The notes under the pieces: model-generated | Told to the model about the DNA's origin: nothing | Databases searched by the model: none | The model's input: only the letters and a program-made list of their open reading frames with translations | In this document: positions 22,601 to 33,234 of the stretch, one piece after another | Position numbering within the stretch: position 1 is the stretch's first letter | Layout: every line of letters begins with the position of its first letter | Made by a program: the position numbers and the translations under genes | NCBI GenBank assembly: GCA_946902875.1 | Contig: OX336349.1 | Coordinates: forward strand, 10,873,891 to 10,937,890 | Reading direction: 5' to 3' | DNA length: 64,000 nucleotides | DNA from: Nematopogon swammerdamellus | Taxonomy: Eukaryota > Arthropoda > Insecta > Lepidoptera > Adelidae

Positions 22601-22654
22601 TGCGACATGGCTTGTATGCACGAGTATGTATATTTTATGTTTTTTTTTACCATA
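19626..22654. other. Unassigned, with GC-rich islands near 21270 and 21985-22160
   Basis: At 21985-22065 a CpG-rich block ('ggcaacgcgcgccgccgc') is followed by non-repetitive sequence with 'gattacagaaccacagataa', which contains a Runx-like AACCACA and GATAA motifs. It may be a host cis-regulatory element (inference). A 4-kb search by eye gave no exon-like frame. Confidence 0.35.
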
Positions 22655-22826
22655 TATAAATCCTACCACCTAGTAAGGTAAGAAGGAAACATACCAGTTT
22701 TACTTGGAATTCGAACCACGGCGAGTCTCCAACGATCGAACAATCAGCCATCCAATTACACCACGCTCAGGTGTGCTTATGATCACGACCGACAGCCGAC
22801 CGACCGCACCACTGAGCTACCGAGTA
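22655..22826 (-). mobile_element. SINE-A, head and start of central domain
   Basis: Complement of the 5' half: 'ctaccacctagtaaggtaag', 'cagttttacttggaattcg', 'aaccacggcgagtctccaac', then 'gaccgcaccactgagctacc'. The 5S-like segment is diverged (ggatggctgattg instead of ggatgggtgaccg). The 3' body is missing, which is unusual for a retroposed copy and suggests a later deletion. Confidence 0.8.
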
Positions 22827-23189
22827 AAACAGACTAAGCGTACTCACAAAACGTATGTGACTCAGAGACTAGCTGACCACCTGAAGTTTTATAATGGATA
22901 TATTTATTAGTAGAAATACTAGAGACCACCAGTTCGAGAACCAATACGAACGAAAGTCGTTGCTAGTTGTTTTCCCCAGTATCTTACTATTAATATTGAT
23001 GATGATTGATAACTATAATTTCTGCGCGACAATAGTGAGTAATATTCTTACTATGATTGAGCAAAAAAAAGCCCAAAGAACAAATGTTACGTTAAACTGC
23101 ATCGCCAAGCTTGAAACAACAGTATCAGTACTCTAATCACGAGATTTAACCTACTACGCTACGCTACCCTACGCCGTGTTCTCCGCATC
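22827..23189. other. Unassigned sequence
   Basis: No recognised feature. Confidence 0.4.
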
Positions 23190-23267
23190 ATTTTGTATGG
23201 AGAAACGGAGGAGCGCCTCTAGTTTGCGAGATTCGCGATTTGCGAACTTCGTTTCTCCATACAAAAT
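23190..23267. repeat. Inverted repeat with 18-bp perfect arms
   Basis: ATTTTGTATGGAGAAACG at 23190 and its complement ending at 23267, separated by 42 bp ('ctagtttgcgagattcgcg' in the spacer). Sequences just outside (gcgtagggtagcgtag, complemented) also look repetitive, so this may be the core of an unrecognised MITE. Confidence 0.75.
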
Positions 23268-24057
23268 AAACGCAAAATGCTCCTGCGTAGAAAGGTCGAA
23301 CGTCGAGTCAGATAAGAACCTTATTGGGAGACAAGAGGTCGGTAGCTGCTGGAGAGCGCCGCCGACCCGAAACCTAATACAACACGACACGTTTTTTTAC
23401 GACTTTTACTTGAGATTTGCGGAATAAACTGACAATTTAATATTTTTTTCATATTAAAATTATATTACAAACATTACAGTTCCAGTACAATTGGAGTCCT
23501 TATTTTACGATAAGCGCCACCGCAAACCGTAACTTTCAGGTTCAACCACAATTTAACCGGAAATTCTATCTACTTAGCTGTTAAGTGGATTCTCCGGGGT
23601 TTAAACTGAGCCAGCGGCCTTCGTCCACTTCCTCTCTGAGGACCACTTTCAGTTCGTTGTTAGTTTGTGTATTGACAGCCCATTTCAAAGTTTGAGAGCT
23701 TGCATAGTTTTAGGTATAAACTTTATACTTAACCGAGGAATTGGCCTATTTGTTTAAACTGTAGTGAGGACCTCCTTTAATTGAACCTTTATAAATTCAA
23801 CAGATTGCTTACCAGTTATATCGAGTAGTGTAAAGTCTCTGTCTCACTGTAAATCTGTTCTCAATAAACACCAAAATAAGACATTCAATTTTAATACTTC
23901 ATGTTATATTTTCCTATGAGAGTATTCATCATTAGTTTCATCAGCGAGGTTATGCAGGAGCAGAAATGCACCCAGTGAAAAAAGCTCAAAACAAAAAGTA
24001 TAAAAGTAAAGTCTGGCGTACACGCTTAAGTTTGAACTCTTTCATTTGTTAGTCATG
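23268..24057. other. Unassigned sequence
   Basis: Nothing recognised. Confidence 0.4.
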
Positions 24058-24190
24058 AAAAACCAGCCAAGTGCGTGTCGGACTCGTGCGCCGAGATTTC
24101 CGCGCTACGAAAAATACAGCACTTGACAAACGGACAGACGACGTATGCTTAGTAATAGCCTTCCGTATAGATACGGAACCCTAAAAACGT
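24058..24190 (+). mobile_element. GACR element, internally deleted short copy
   Basis: 'ccagccaagtgcgtgtcgg' at the start and 'atacggaaccctaaaaacg' at the end, with only about 130 bp in total. Full copies at 28335 and 50760 are about 330-360 bp. The deletion removes most of the interior, including the GACR microsatellite apart from 'aaacggacagacgac'. Confidence 0.75.
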
Positions 24191-24412
24191 TGCAAAAAAA
24201 CACGTTTTTGTATGAGGACCCCCCTTAATTTTTTTACTCTTTCAATTTTTTTATTATTTATTTTTATATTCGCCATAATAACACAAATATTCTGTGAAAA
24301 TTTGAACCGGCTAACCGTAACGGTTCTAAATATACAGCCATCGGACGGACGGACGGACAGACAGACTGACGGCCTATGCTTAGTAATAGGCTTCCGTACG
24401 GGGTACGAAAAC
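24191..24412 (+). mobile_element. GACR element, 5'-truncated copy with (GACR)n
   Basis: Begins within the conserved interior ('tttttgtatgaggaccccc'), passes through 'gaaccggctaaccgtaacgg' and '(gac g/a)n' at about 24346-24372, and ends with 'ataggcttccgtacggggta'. It abuts the short copy directly. Confidence 0.75.
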
Positions 24413-25050
24413 CAAAAAATGAAATACCAAACTGCGCACAAATAAAATGCAGTCTTAGGTATGGCCTGTGATATGGCAATAAAAAAAAAACAAACGGTAT
24501 AGAATATATGAGCTCGTTCGAGGAAGTCGCGGAATATGGTCGTCGCGTCAGTGAGCTCGGGGGCGGCGGCGGGGGCGGCGGGGACAGCAGGTCGGGGGCG
24601 GAAGGAGGCTTAGTGAAGATGCAAAGTTGCACGTGAAGTGAGGCGGAGCTGGGGGCGGCGGCTTCCGTGGAAACCACTGCCACAGCATTTCGTTATTCAT
24701 GCACCATATAACACGATGTTTATTGAACAGATATGATAGCCATGTAATATGTGTAGAGTGGAGTATTTAGATCGACGCTTGGAATAAACCGCATAATAAC
24801 GTACAGTTACGTTTTAAAGTGCTGGCAAATTATTTCTCGTTCAGTTCATTGTAGCTAATAAGAACATAATGGAAGCACACTGTCATGGCACCTAGTTTGT
24901 AGTCTAGTTAGTGTCTAGTAGGTAAAATAGGTAGCATGCCAGGTAATATAAAAAATTATCTTTCCAGTCTCTACCTCCGAAAACGAGTACCTACAGTGCA
25001 TGGAGAATCGCGTGCTCGACTGAAGCACCACAACAAGTCACCTTGTCAGC
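24413..25050. other. Unassigned, with GC-rich block at 24535-24665
   Basis: The block is G-rich on this strand ('gggggcggcggcgggggcgg'). No gene is recognised. Confidence 0.4.
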
Positions 25051-25423
25051 ATCGGTACCTCAGCGGTGCGGTCGGTTGACTATCAGTCGTGATCATAAGC
25101 ACACCTCGGCGCGGTCAGCACTTGGTGGGTGACCGCTCGACCGTTGGAGGCTGACCTGGTTCAGATTCCACGTAAAACTGTTAGGTCCCTTCACTTCTTT
25201 CCTTACTAGGTAGATGGTAAGGATTAACCCGCTGGGGTTGGTACCGCCGCACTGAATAAAAGGTCAGTTGAAACGGCTATATAATTCTTTTGTGTTTTCC
25301 GTCCAGTTCAGTGTAGCCGGAACGACCGAAGGGAAGCACTGACATGGCACCTAGTTCACCAAGTTATTAGCTGACGTCACGGATGTAGTAGGTGATGTAG
25401 CCAACCGTGTCAGTTTCCATAAG
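25051..25423 (+). mobile_element. Full-length SINE-A
   Basis: Order: 'atcggtacctcagcggtgcg' (A-box-like), 'gcggtcagcacttggtgggt' and 'gaccgc' (5S-like), 'ctggttcagattcc' (B-box-like), central domain at 25171-25260, body, and tail 'gtgtcagtttccataagc'. The terminal A-run is absent because the copy joins the end of a GACR element at 25424. Confidence 0.9.
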
Positions 25424-25462
25424 CTTAGTAATAGGGTCCCGTACCGGATACGGAACCCTAAA
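25424..25462 (+). mobile_element. GACR element 3' end
   Basis: 'cttagtaatagggtcccgta' then 'ggatacggaaccctaaaaa'. Only the terminus remains, adjacent to SINE-A. Confidence 0.75.
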
Positions 25463-25738
25463 AAACCAGTTGTTAGTGTTACACGCCAGCGGCGCGAGGG
25501 GAGAGGGGGGGACGGGAGGAGTCGCGGTTTGTGGTTGGGGAGGCAGCAAGTTTGTGCTTTTCATCGGTGAGTGCGGTAATGGGCGCGTTAATGCCCGTAA
25601 ACGTTAGTTAACTTGTTCGCACATATTGCGCTTCACTGGTTTAATCCAATATCGATTTGTAGCCACGTCGTAAGGAAATGCTTAAGCGGTACTTACTTCT
25701 GAACGACATCTTCAATTCTTGTCTCTTATCACGATGTT
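25463..25738. other. Unassigned sequence
   Basis: G-rich patch at 25497-25525. Nothing else is recognised. Confidence 0.4.
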
Positions 25739-26148
25739 TTTTTTTTTTTTTATGGAAACTGACACGGTTGGCTACATCACCTACAACGTCCGCGATGTCA
25801 GCCCATAACACCGGGTGAACTAGGTGCCATATCAGTGCTTCCCCCTTTGATCGTGCCGGCTACACTGAACTGGTTTCGACCGACGACGTTTCATTCAGTG
25901 CGGTGGTATCAACCCGGGCGGGTTAAACCCTACCACCAAGTAAGATTAGGAGGGAAGCACAGATCAGAGAAGTAATAGCTAATATAATAGAAGTAATATT
26001 ACTTAGGATTTCTGTGGAGGGAAGGGACCTACAGTTTTACGAGCAATCCGAACCTCAGTCAGCCTCCAACGGTCAGCGGTCACCCATCCAAGTACTGCGT
26101 ACGCATACGCAACAGTTGACTGTCTGCACCACTGAGCTATCGAGGCTG
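25739..26148 (-). mobile_element. Full-length SINE-A, antisense
   Basis: Poly-T at 25739-25753, then 'atggaaactgacacggttgg', body, central domain ('gtggtatcaacccgggcggg'), and head with 'ggtcacccatccaagtactg' and 'accactgagctatcgaggct'. About 50 extra bases ('agaagtaatagctaatataa' and following) lie near 25965-26020 inside the central domain. Confidence 0.88.
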
Positions 26149-26329
26149 ACATGTGCTCTTGTGTATCTTATGTTATCTTGTGTATCTTAGTGCTCTTATG
26201 TTATCTACATATTATCCTTATGTGTAGATATGGTTTCTAAATCCTTACCTAGCACCCAGAAAATGCCACAGGAATGCGACACACTAAGTTCCAAATATAC
26301 TGAGATCACCGAACATTAAACTTGGAGAC

Positions 26330-26592
26330 TTTTTTATGTAATCCGGTATGGGTGGCTGAGTCAGAGGGGCCAAAGCACATGCTCCGATCAGTCCATGGAG
26401 CTTACACGACGGCAACTTTTTTTTATATATGATCCGGTATGGGTGGCTGTCAGGTGCCATATCGGAGACTTCCCTTTGGATTGTTGGCTATACTGGACTA
26501 GAGGAAAATACAGCCGAGTTGCTATGCGGCCATCTCACGTGCGGTACGGTGGTACCAATCCAGTCGGCTACAATTTGAGTCTAGTACTAGGG
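26330..26592 (-). mobile_element. SINE-B inserted into or beside another SINE-B
   Basis: Two SINE-B 3' ends occur in the same orientation: 'atgtaatccggtatgggtgg' near 26336 and 'atgatccggtatgggtggct' near 26427, each preceded by a T-run. The second continues through 'gtgccatatcggagacttcc', 'ggctatactggactagagg' and 'acggtggtaccaatccagtc'. The structure fits retroposition of one copy into, or immediately beside, the tail of another. Confidence 0.8.
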
Positions 26593-28334
26593 CTGTCCAG
26601 CCTGTCGATACGAATTTTGATCGGAACTTGATCGATTTGGGACTTTACCGATCAGAAGATAGCCTATCGAAACTTTCCCGACTTAGAACTTGACCAACCC
26701 AAACTTTGGCAACCCAAACCCCGATTTGTAACTCAGTGTTACTGTCAACTATTTGATGGAATGTATGTAGGAATGATAGTTCGGCCGTGAGATGCGATCT
26801 CCTCTGCTATTCAATTTTAAAAGCTTTTATTCCAATTTGGAAAGTCAAAAGCGAGATTCGATATTTTTGCATAGCGACATAAAAAAACTACGGGTATTTA
26901 GTTATGAAAAACCTAATAATATTTCAAGTAAAGTAAAAATTATTTATTCAATATTAATACACTCACAAATTTTGGTATGTATCAAAGAGTTTGTATGGTA
27001 TGTAGGTATGTCTAGGTACTTTCCCCTGCACTAGTCCGTAGACTGTGCTGCAGAGGACAGCGGGTAGTAGGTAGGTACAGTATTTTTTTACGGGTAAAGT
27101 TGGAGTAGAACACATCTGTTTTTTTTTCTGTCAATTCACACAATACAAAAAAAAGGTAAACCACGTTAAAGAACAAACAAAACAAAAAAACTAAATAAAA
27201 CAATCAAAAAACAAATTAAATTACCTAAGCATAGTGTTGAGTTAGTACTTACAACCGTATTTGAGTGACGCTGTGTCTTTGTGTATGTGTGTGAGGGTGT
27301 GAGATGCATGAGAGAATTTAATGGTGTTTATTTGGGTGTGTGCATGTGTGTGTGTAATAATGTTGTGTGAGTTTTTTTTCAGTAAATATTACCATATTCT
27401 AATAAATATCCAACAATTTATTTCAGTGAAATTGCATATTATGCATGGAGTTCGTCCATTCTTCAGCACTCAAAATCAATATTGTCAATGTCAATATTGT
27501 AACCAAGTGATATTCAGTAACCCTGCTTCCCTCATCCCCCTTAATGGAGTAGACTTAAGATGAAATATTAACGCCTACTGCCGGGGCACTCAGGTCGATA
27601 TGATAAATTGTATCGTTGAAGTATCGATCCGTGTATGTATGCAGGAATACCCTTCAATTAGACTAAGGGAAAACTTATAAGACCCTCCTTTTGCGCCGGG
27701 GGTTAAAAATAGGATGCTACAAGGTATTGGCCGCTTCACACAGTGGCGCGTCTTTCATACCTCAATCAAAGGTTTAGTTATAGAAGAAGATACTCCATTT
27801 TATTTCAAGAATAATGTTAATTCTGAAGTTTTGGAAGAGATCATTTATTTTCATGTATTGTTTTGAAACGTGTTTAAAGAGTTTATTTTCCAACAGAATA
27901 GTTCATGACATTCATCTCGCCATCTGAGTCCCACCTCTCGTTCTAGCTAGTGTGATATGAAACATTTGATTTGAGTAGTCGGCAGTGTTTGTAAAATTAT
28001 ACCGACTGCCACTTTTCTGTTATTTATACATTTCATAAGTATGTCTTGAGTTTGTATACAGTTATCCAAGTTCACTCGCACACAGCGAGCTAGGTATTTT
28101 CATTGTGGCAAAGTGCCACAGCTCTGCCTCCACATGGAGAGCGGTTCGTACACTAATAGTGATTCCTCTGAACGGTAAACACATTCAGCAAACATTGTAT
28201 TAGGACAGACACGAGCTCGAACAGCGACATTCGTGTCCGCGACCAGTGCTCGCTCCGCACTGTGTGTCGCACTGCACTCCGGATCGTAAACCACTTTACT
28301 GGACTTGAACGTGGACGTTGGGACAGATCTATTA
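26593..28334. other. Mostly unassigned; remnant of a 'gggggttaaaaat' repeat at 27655-27712
   Basis: At 27655-27712 'agaccctccttttgcgccgg' plus 'gggttaaaaat' is the complement of a common lepidopteran element start; the related forward copy is at 57951. GT-rich sequence lies at 27280-27360. A single arm of the CAAAGAG palindrome family lies near 26983. Confidence 0.45.
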
Positions 28335-28660
28335 AAAAACCGGCCAAGTGCGAGTGGAACTCGCGCACCGAGGGTTCCGTGTCGCCATGTCATGGTCAGC
28401 GCTGCTTCATACTGTTTCGGTAGATGGCGCGTATACACTTTTTAGTTTCTTGTATGGGGACCCCCGTGAATTGTTTTTACTTTCTTATTTTTATTATTTG
28501 TTGTTATATCGCCATAATAACACATATTCTGTGAACCTGCTACCTATTACGGTTCAAGAGATACAAACCTCGGACAGACGGACAGACAGACCGACAGACA
28601 GGCGGCGGCGTAGACTTAGCAATAGGGTCCCGTACAACGGATACGGAACTCTAAAAATGA
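28335..28660 (+). mobile_element. GACR element, near full length
   Basis: 'aaaccggccaagtgcgagtg' start, 'cgcgcaccgagggttccgtg', interior 'gtatggggacccccgtgaat', the microsatellite (gaca/gacg)n at 28573-28603, and end 'ggatacggaactctaaaaa'. Internal 'agggttccgt' and terminal 'acggaactct' are sub-terminal inverted repeats. No protein is encoded. Elements of this kind with hitch-hiking GTCY/GACR repeats are known from Lepidoptera. Confidence 0.85.
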
Positions 28661-28871
28661 ATACCTTTTCGGTTTAAGCTTTTATATGAATAGATAAAAT
28701 GTTACACCTGGAACAAAAATTACCTAATTTGTATAATACAAACTCTTTGTGTAATACATAATAATTCATGGTAAGACAAATTAAATGTTTTAACTACTTA
28801 TAAGAAGCAAACATGTTGAATTTTCTCAGTTCTTTAAAAGTCGGTAAACGTATACTACTTTTACGACTTAC
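28661..28871. other. Unassigned; single CAAAGAG arm near 28735
   Basis: 'taatacaaactctttg' matches one arm of the 45-bp palindrome family without its partner. Confidence 0.45.
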
Positions 28872-28985
28872 TTTGACCATAGCACCCTGGTGAACTAGGT
28901 GCCATGTCAGTGCTTTCCTTCGGCCGTGTCGGCTACACTTAACTGGAAGGAAAACTCTAACTATTTACATAGCCGGTTCGACCGC
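28872..28985 (-). mobile_element. SINE-A body fragment
   Basis: 'tggtgaactaggtgccatgt', 'cagtgctttccttcggccgt', 'gtcggctacacttaactgg', 'tttacatagccggttcgacc'. Both ends are missing. Confidence 0.8.
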
Positions 28986-29654
28986 GCTGGCCCTTTGTAA
29001 AAAGTAAAATTACTTATTTTGAACGCTGATCACTAAGTTCACTTTATTGCAATTCGAACCACAGTGCGGCGACGGCTGTAGAGGAGAAGAGGCCTCGATC
29101 AATCATCCCGGCGTGCTACATCACACGAGCGGTGGCGGCTTGATTGATCTCTGGCCTGCGCTCAGCAAATCACACGCCACGAGAATGCGCCTGTGTCACA
29201 CACTCTCGTCTTCAGGCTATTACAAAATAATACCCACTTCTCATTTGTGACCTAGAACGAAGTAAGCCTTTTATATGTGTCTTCCTAGTAAGTTAAGTCT
29301 ATAGAGTTTTTTGGTGAGAAAAACAGTTAGTAACAATATTACATCATATAATTCATATAACAAATACACATTCACAAACATGTACGTACCTATATGCATA
29401 TAAAATATATGCAGTTACCGCATACACAATAATAAAACCGCAAGCGTTGTCTCTCTGTACAGGTATTAATAAAAATATTAGCAAAATAGGGAGAAGGACA
29501 AGTGATAGGATGAATTTTTATATTTACGAGTATTGGGCAGGAAAAAGCCTCATCAAAGCAAATTAAAAGGTACACATTTCTTACTAAGTATAACATTTAA
29601 TACAGTAAAACTTTTTTTTTTTAAATTGTACTAATCTAGACTTTCAAAGGCCTT
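28986..29654. other. Unassigned sequence
   Basis: Nothing recognised. Confidence 0.4.
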
Positions 29655-29866
29655 GTAATATGTACTAACTGGGTTGGTACCACCGTACTGGATGTATGAT
29701 GGCCGCATAGCAGCCTCGGTTGTGTTCTCCTCTAGTCCAGTATAACCAGCAATCCAGGGAAGTCTCCGGTATGGCACCTACCTTCTCGAAGGTGATATTG
29801 GCTGGTCCGAATATATGCTTTGGCCCCTCCGACTCAGCCACCCATACCGCATTTCATAAAAAAAGA
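29655..29866 (+). mobile_element. SINE-B, 5'-truncated
   Basis: Starts inside the central domain ('ctgggttggtaccaccgtac'). It continues through 'atggccgcatagcagcctcg', 'tctagtccagtataaccagc' and 'ggtatggcacctaccttctc' and ends 'actcagccacccataccgca' plus an A-run. The body is nearly intact. Confidence 0.88.
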
Positions 29867-30119
29867 CCACCAAAAAGACACCTGACCAAATCGTCGTCGA
29901 CCAAAGCGTCGCTGCCTAAGGAACCCTAAAACGACCAAATTACTCGTTATGCTAATTACATTTATAATTCTAATTTTGCATAAAATATTGCTCAAAACAA
30001 AAATTTCAAAATGCGATAAGGAAAATTGGCACAATGTTAGAAAGTATATTTGCTTCCCGAAAACAATTAATATAAGGAAAACAGCCGAAAAGCTGTACTT
30101 AGTGAGTTCCCACAATGCG

Positions 30120-30195
30120 TGAGTGAGAATGGGATTTGAACCTGTGCGGGGTGAACCTACGTGCCCCATCCATAATGCGTGCGTGACCCGCACAA
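30120..30195 (-). mobile_element. tRNA-like SINE head (B box)
   Basis: On the minus strand 'cacaggttcaaatcccattc' contains a perfect B box. An A box is not convincing. Probably a fragment of another tRNA-derived SINE, or a pseudo-tRNA. Confidence 0.35.
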
Positions 30196-30330
30196 CCTAT
30201 TGCTTGATAGATTGGCAACTATCGGCAATATTTGCCTACTCACGGTATCCTTGTGAGAAAAAACTTATTATCTATATAATATATTTTTTAAACCCTACTA
30301 CGAAAGAAAATACTTTATTGTAATATACTA

Positions 30331-30400
30331 ACTTTTGCCCGCGGCTTTGCTCGCGTGAAATTTGTATTTAAACCGTGCCTTTATTTCGGCGCGCGGAACA
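30331..30400 (+). mobile_element. Terminus of lepidopteran dispersed repeat
   Basis: 'actaacttttgcccgcggct' and 'ttgctcgcgtg' match the termini at 15614 and 44325. The rest of the element is not recognised. Confidence 0.55.
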
Positions 30401-30541
30401 ATTCGGTTTGTATGAAAGCCACATCTTAACGTAACCGGAACTGAATTTTATGTTATTTAAGTTTCATGGAATTCGGATAATTGGTTTGAGTTATGGTGGA
30501 ACATACATAAATACATACATACCTACATACATACTAAAAAT

Positions 30542-30655
30542 CGTCAATTTGAAGAAAGAAAGAAAATATATTTATTCACCATCAGATGCAGTACAACACA
30601 ATAATTTTATACAATTATACACGAGGACGGTGAAACGGAAACCGCTCAGCTGAGA
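30542..30655 (-). mobile_element. TTTC-tailed retroposon 3' end, antisense
   Basis: Short GAAA run, then 'atatatttattcaccatcag', 'cacaataattttatacaatt' and 'gaaacggaaaccgctcagct'. This is the complement of the 11880 copy, with a much shorter tail. Confidence 0.75.
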
Positions 30656-31032
30656 TATGTACATACCTACCTATCTCTCATTTCAGTGGTCAAGTAAAGA
30701 GTAAGGATCAATGCTACCGCGTAAAGGCACACTTTTCTGCTCAACTTTACCAGATATTTGGGAAAAAAATTTGATGACTCTGCTGTTCCAGCGTCCACTT
30801 CCTCGGCCTAGCTGTTGCTCTCGGCCCGGGCGGGGAACAAATAGCACAGCATCCGTAATGTAGTCGAGCTGGAGTCGACGCTTCCGAGATGACGACGAGT
30901 TACGTCGCGACGACTTCCTGCGTGATGATGAGACGTAGAGGCGATTCTAGTGGGGCCGGCTTTTTTACCCGATTGTGAACGCAAAGAAGTATAATGTGTT
31001 TTACTTTGATGTATTTATGTATATGTGTGCTG
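30656..31032. other. Unassigned sequence
   Basis: No recognised feature. Confidence 0.4.
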
Positions 31033-31034
31033 TA

Positions 31035-31614
31035 CAGGGTGCGGCGCGAAAACTTGCTGATTTATATTTCACGCCTAGCGGCGAGGTGGGGTCGGGAAAG
31101 GGCGGGAACCGACTCGTTCGAAATACGAAATCATGAAGTTTTGTTATCCGCATAGTCAGTTCGCGCCATGAATTGGACCAACGAGCAGCGCGCTTTGCCG
31201 TCGAGGCGTACTTTTTTACTGGCCGTTCCAGCGCCTCATATCTTTGAGAGGCGACCTTGTTTGGCCGGCCCGCTCCCCCGATTTGTCTCCTTGTGACTTT
31301 TTTTTATGGGGTTATCTGAAATAAATTGTTTACAATGACCGTCCAAGGAGCATACCTCAACTGAAAAACAATGTACGCCAAGCCATCGCCAACATACCCG
31401 TCGATATGCTTAGAAGAGTTGAACGAAACTTCAGAAATCGGGTAACTCAGTGCATCGGCAATGAGGGCCGTCATTTGACCGATATCATCTTCAAAACTAT
31501 TTAATAAAAAAAAATTAGATGATCTATGTTACAATAAAAATAAATTACAGTGATATCTCTACTACTTTTTTTTTATTGACTTTTCAAATCAGCAAGTTTC
31601 CGCGCCGCACCCTG
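31035..31614. mobile_element. Internally deleted mariner-type transposon, 580 bp
   Basis: Both ends read CAGGGTGCGGCGCG inward and continue for about 29 bp (to 'aacttgctgattt') with one mismatch. TA flanks each side (31033-31034, 31615-31616), as in IS630/Tc1/mariner insertions. The interior keeps the first and last parts of a transposase but lacks the middle, so it cannot move itself. Confidence 0.92.
31168..31503 (+). pseudogene. Mariner transposase remnant (N-terminus joined to C-terminus)
   Basis: ATG at 31168 opens 'MNWTNEQRA', matching the usual start of this family, but a 1-bp deletion then shifts the frame. Sequence resumes with 'RLISLRGDLVWPARSPDLSP' and 'CDFFLWGYL', a motif around the third catalytic Asp in mariner-like transposases. 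It ends 'GNEGRHLTDIIFKTI' and a stop. An in-frame TAA follows 'GYLK'. The helix-turn-helix and first two catalytic Asp regions are deleted. Confidence 0.88.
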
Positions 31615-31616
31615 TA

Positions 31617-33004
31617 GTTGTAGTGGGTGAGTTTATTTATTTCCTCGTAACTGCAAGAAAGGATTTTGAAGAATGAGGTGTACAATGCAGCTTAAACACA
31701 GCTATTCTATATGACAAAAAGAAAAAATCCAAAAGGCGTATCCGTTGTCACTGCCTACCCCACTGGGAAACAGGCGTGACGCTATGTAATATTGCACTTT
31801 CTGTGTCCCTTGTGCCTTTGTATGTCAAAGCACTTTACGGTTAAAACTTTAAAGAAAATTAAGAAAATCTCTTCTGTGGTTGAGGAACTGCGCTCGACCC
31901 CGCTCAGTCAGCCTGAGCCTTGAGTAGCCTATGAAGTAAGTAGGTAATAACAAAAAAAAATACATTTAGGATTGGAAAATAAGGGGAATTAGGCTGCAGT
32001 CAAGCGCTAGGATTATAAAATGTTATCATAGCCAAACGTATGTAACACATACACAATTTAATTAACCGCACTACTCCTCCAGTGCCAACGTTTATACGCT
32101 GCTGACGTTTAGTTTGTCCATGAACAGTGACCGCCCCGAATAGCCGACAACAGCACCCGGCACTGCGCAATACTCGCGGAAACAACCTCAATTAGAATAA
32201 AATATGTAGTGCCATTTATATTTATAAGACTATGTACCTCAACGGTTATATTCTCGTTCTTCGGCTGCGCTCATAGACGCGGAATCATTGCGTTCAAACT
32301 ATACCATCGAAGCTAATATTCTAACCGCGCAATTCGGTGATGGTGGACTACAGAGTCACAAGTCGTCGTGTACTTAACTCGCGCCGTGTTATTGAGACAT
32401 TTATGCTGAGTAGTTGGTTCGTGTAACGAGTGAACAGTTTATGCGGCGTGGGGAAGTAGAACTGGGAGCAAAGCACATTTCGCAGATACATAAAGAAGAT
32501 AATAGCTAAGTACATAAAGGTTTCAATTCGGGAAGTAATTAAGGCAAGTATCCTATAAAATGTGTTATTCGCTGCCCTGCTAATAGAACTAATAGGATAT
32601 TCTACAACTGATGAGGTTCCACTTCGATTCCACAACTCGCAGTGAGCACACAACACTAATGTACAAACATATTCTATTAGTATTTGATTAGGGTGAGATG
32701 GTTTAGGATTATTTTCTTATTGTTTAGTTATTTATTGCCAAAATATTAGTTCATTTAATGCTACCAGCATGAATCTAATCGTATCGGAGATGTTTGAATT
32801 TTAATAGCTATTTCTTGAATAATAAATTATGGAAGTTGGAATTATTTATTTTATTTTATTATTAGCTCCATATTCTATTAGATCTATATTAATTTGTTGC
32901 AGCTTAGTAAGAGGTAATGTTTAAAAATTCAATATTTGAGTTTTATATTACAAGAAAATTGCACAATAAAATTTCACATATTCTACATATTCTAGTCTAG
33001 GTGG
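31617..33004. other. Unassigned sequence
   Basis: AT-rich, with no recognised gene or repeat. Confidence 0.4.
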
Positions 33005-33234
33005 TTTGGTTTAACCCGCCCGGGTTCATACCACCGCACTGTACGAAAGGTCGGTCGAAACGGCTATATGTAGATAAATAGTTCGTGTTTTCCGTCCAGT
33101 TAAGTTTTGCCGGCACGCGAAATGGATGCACTGACACGGCACCTAGTTCACCGAGGTGTTATGGACTGACATCACGGATGATGTTGTGGATGATGGAGGC
33201 AAGTGTGCAACAAGCGTGTCAGTTTCCATAAAAA
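33005..33234 (+). mobile_element. SINE-A, 5'-truncated
   Basis: Starts in the central domain ('tttaacccgcccgggttcat', 'accaccgcactg') and ends 'gtgtcagtttccataaaaaa'. The head is missing. Confidence 0.85.

Noticed and set aside
32602..32630. 'ctgatgaggttcc' as hammerhead core
   Set aside because: No GAAA core or stem II partner follows.
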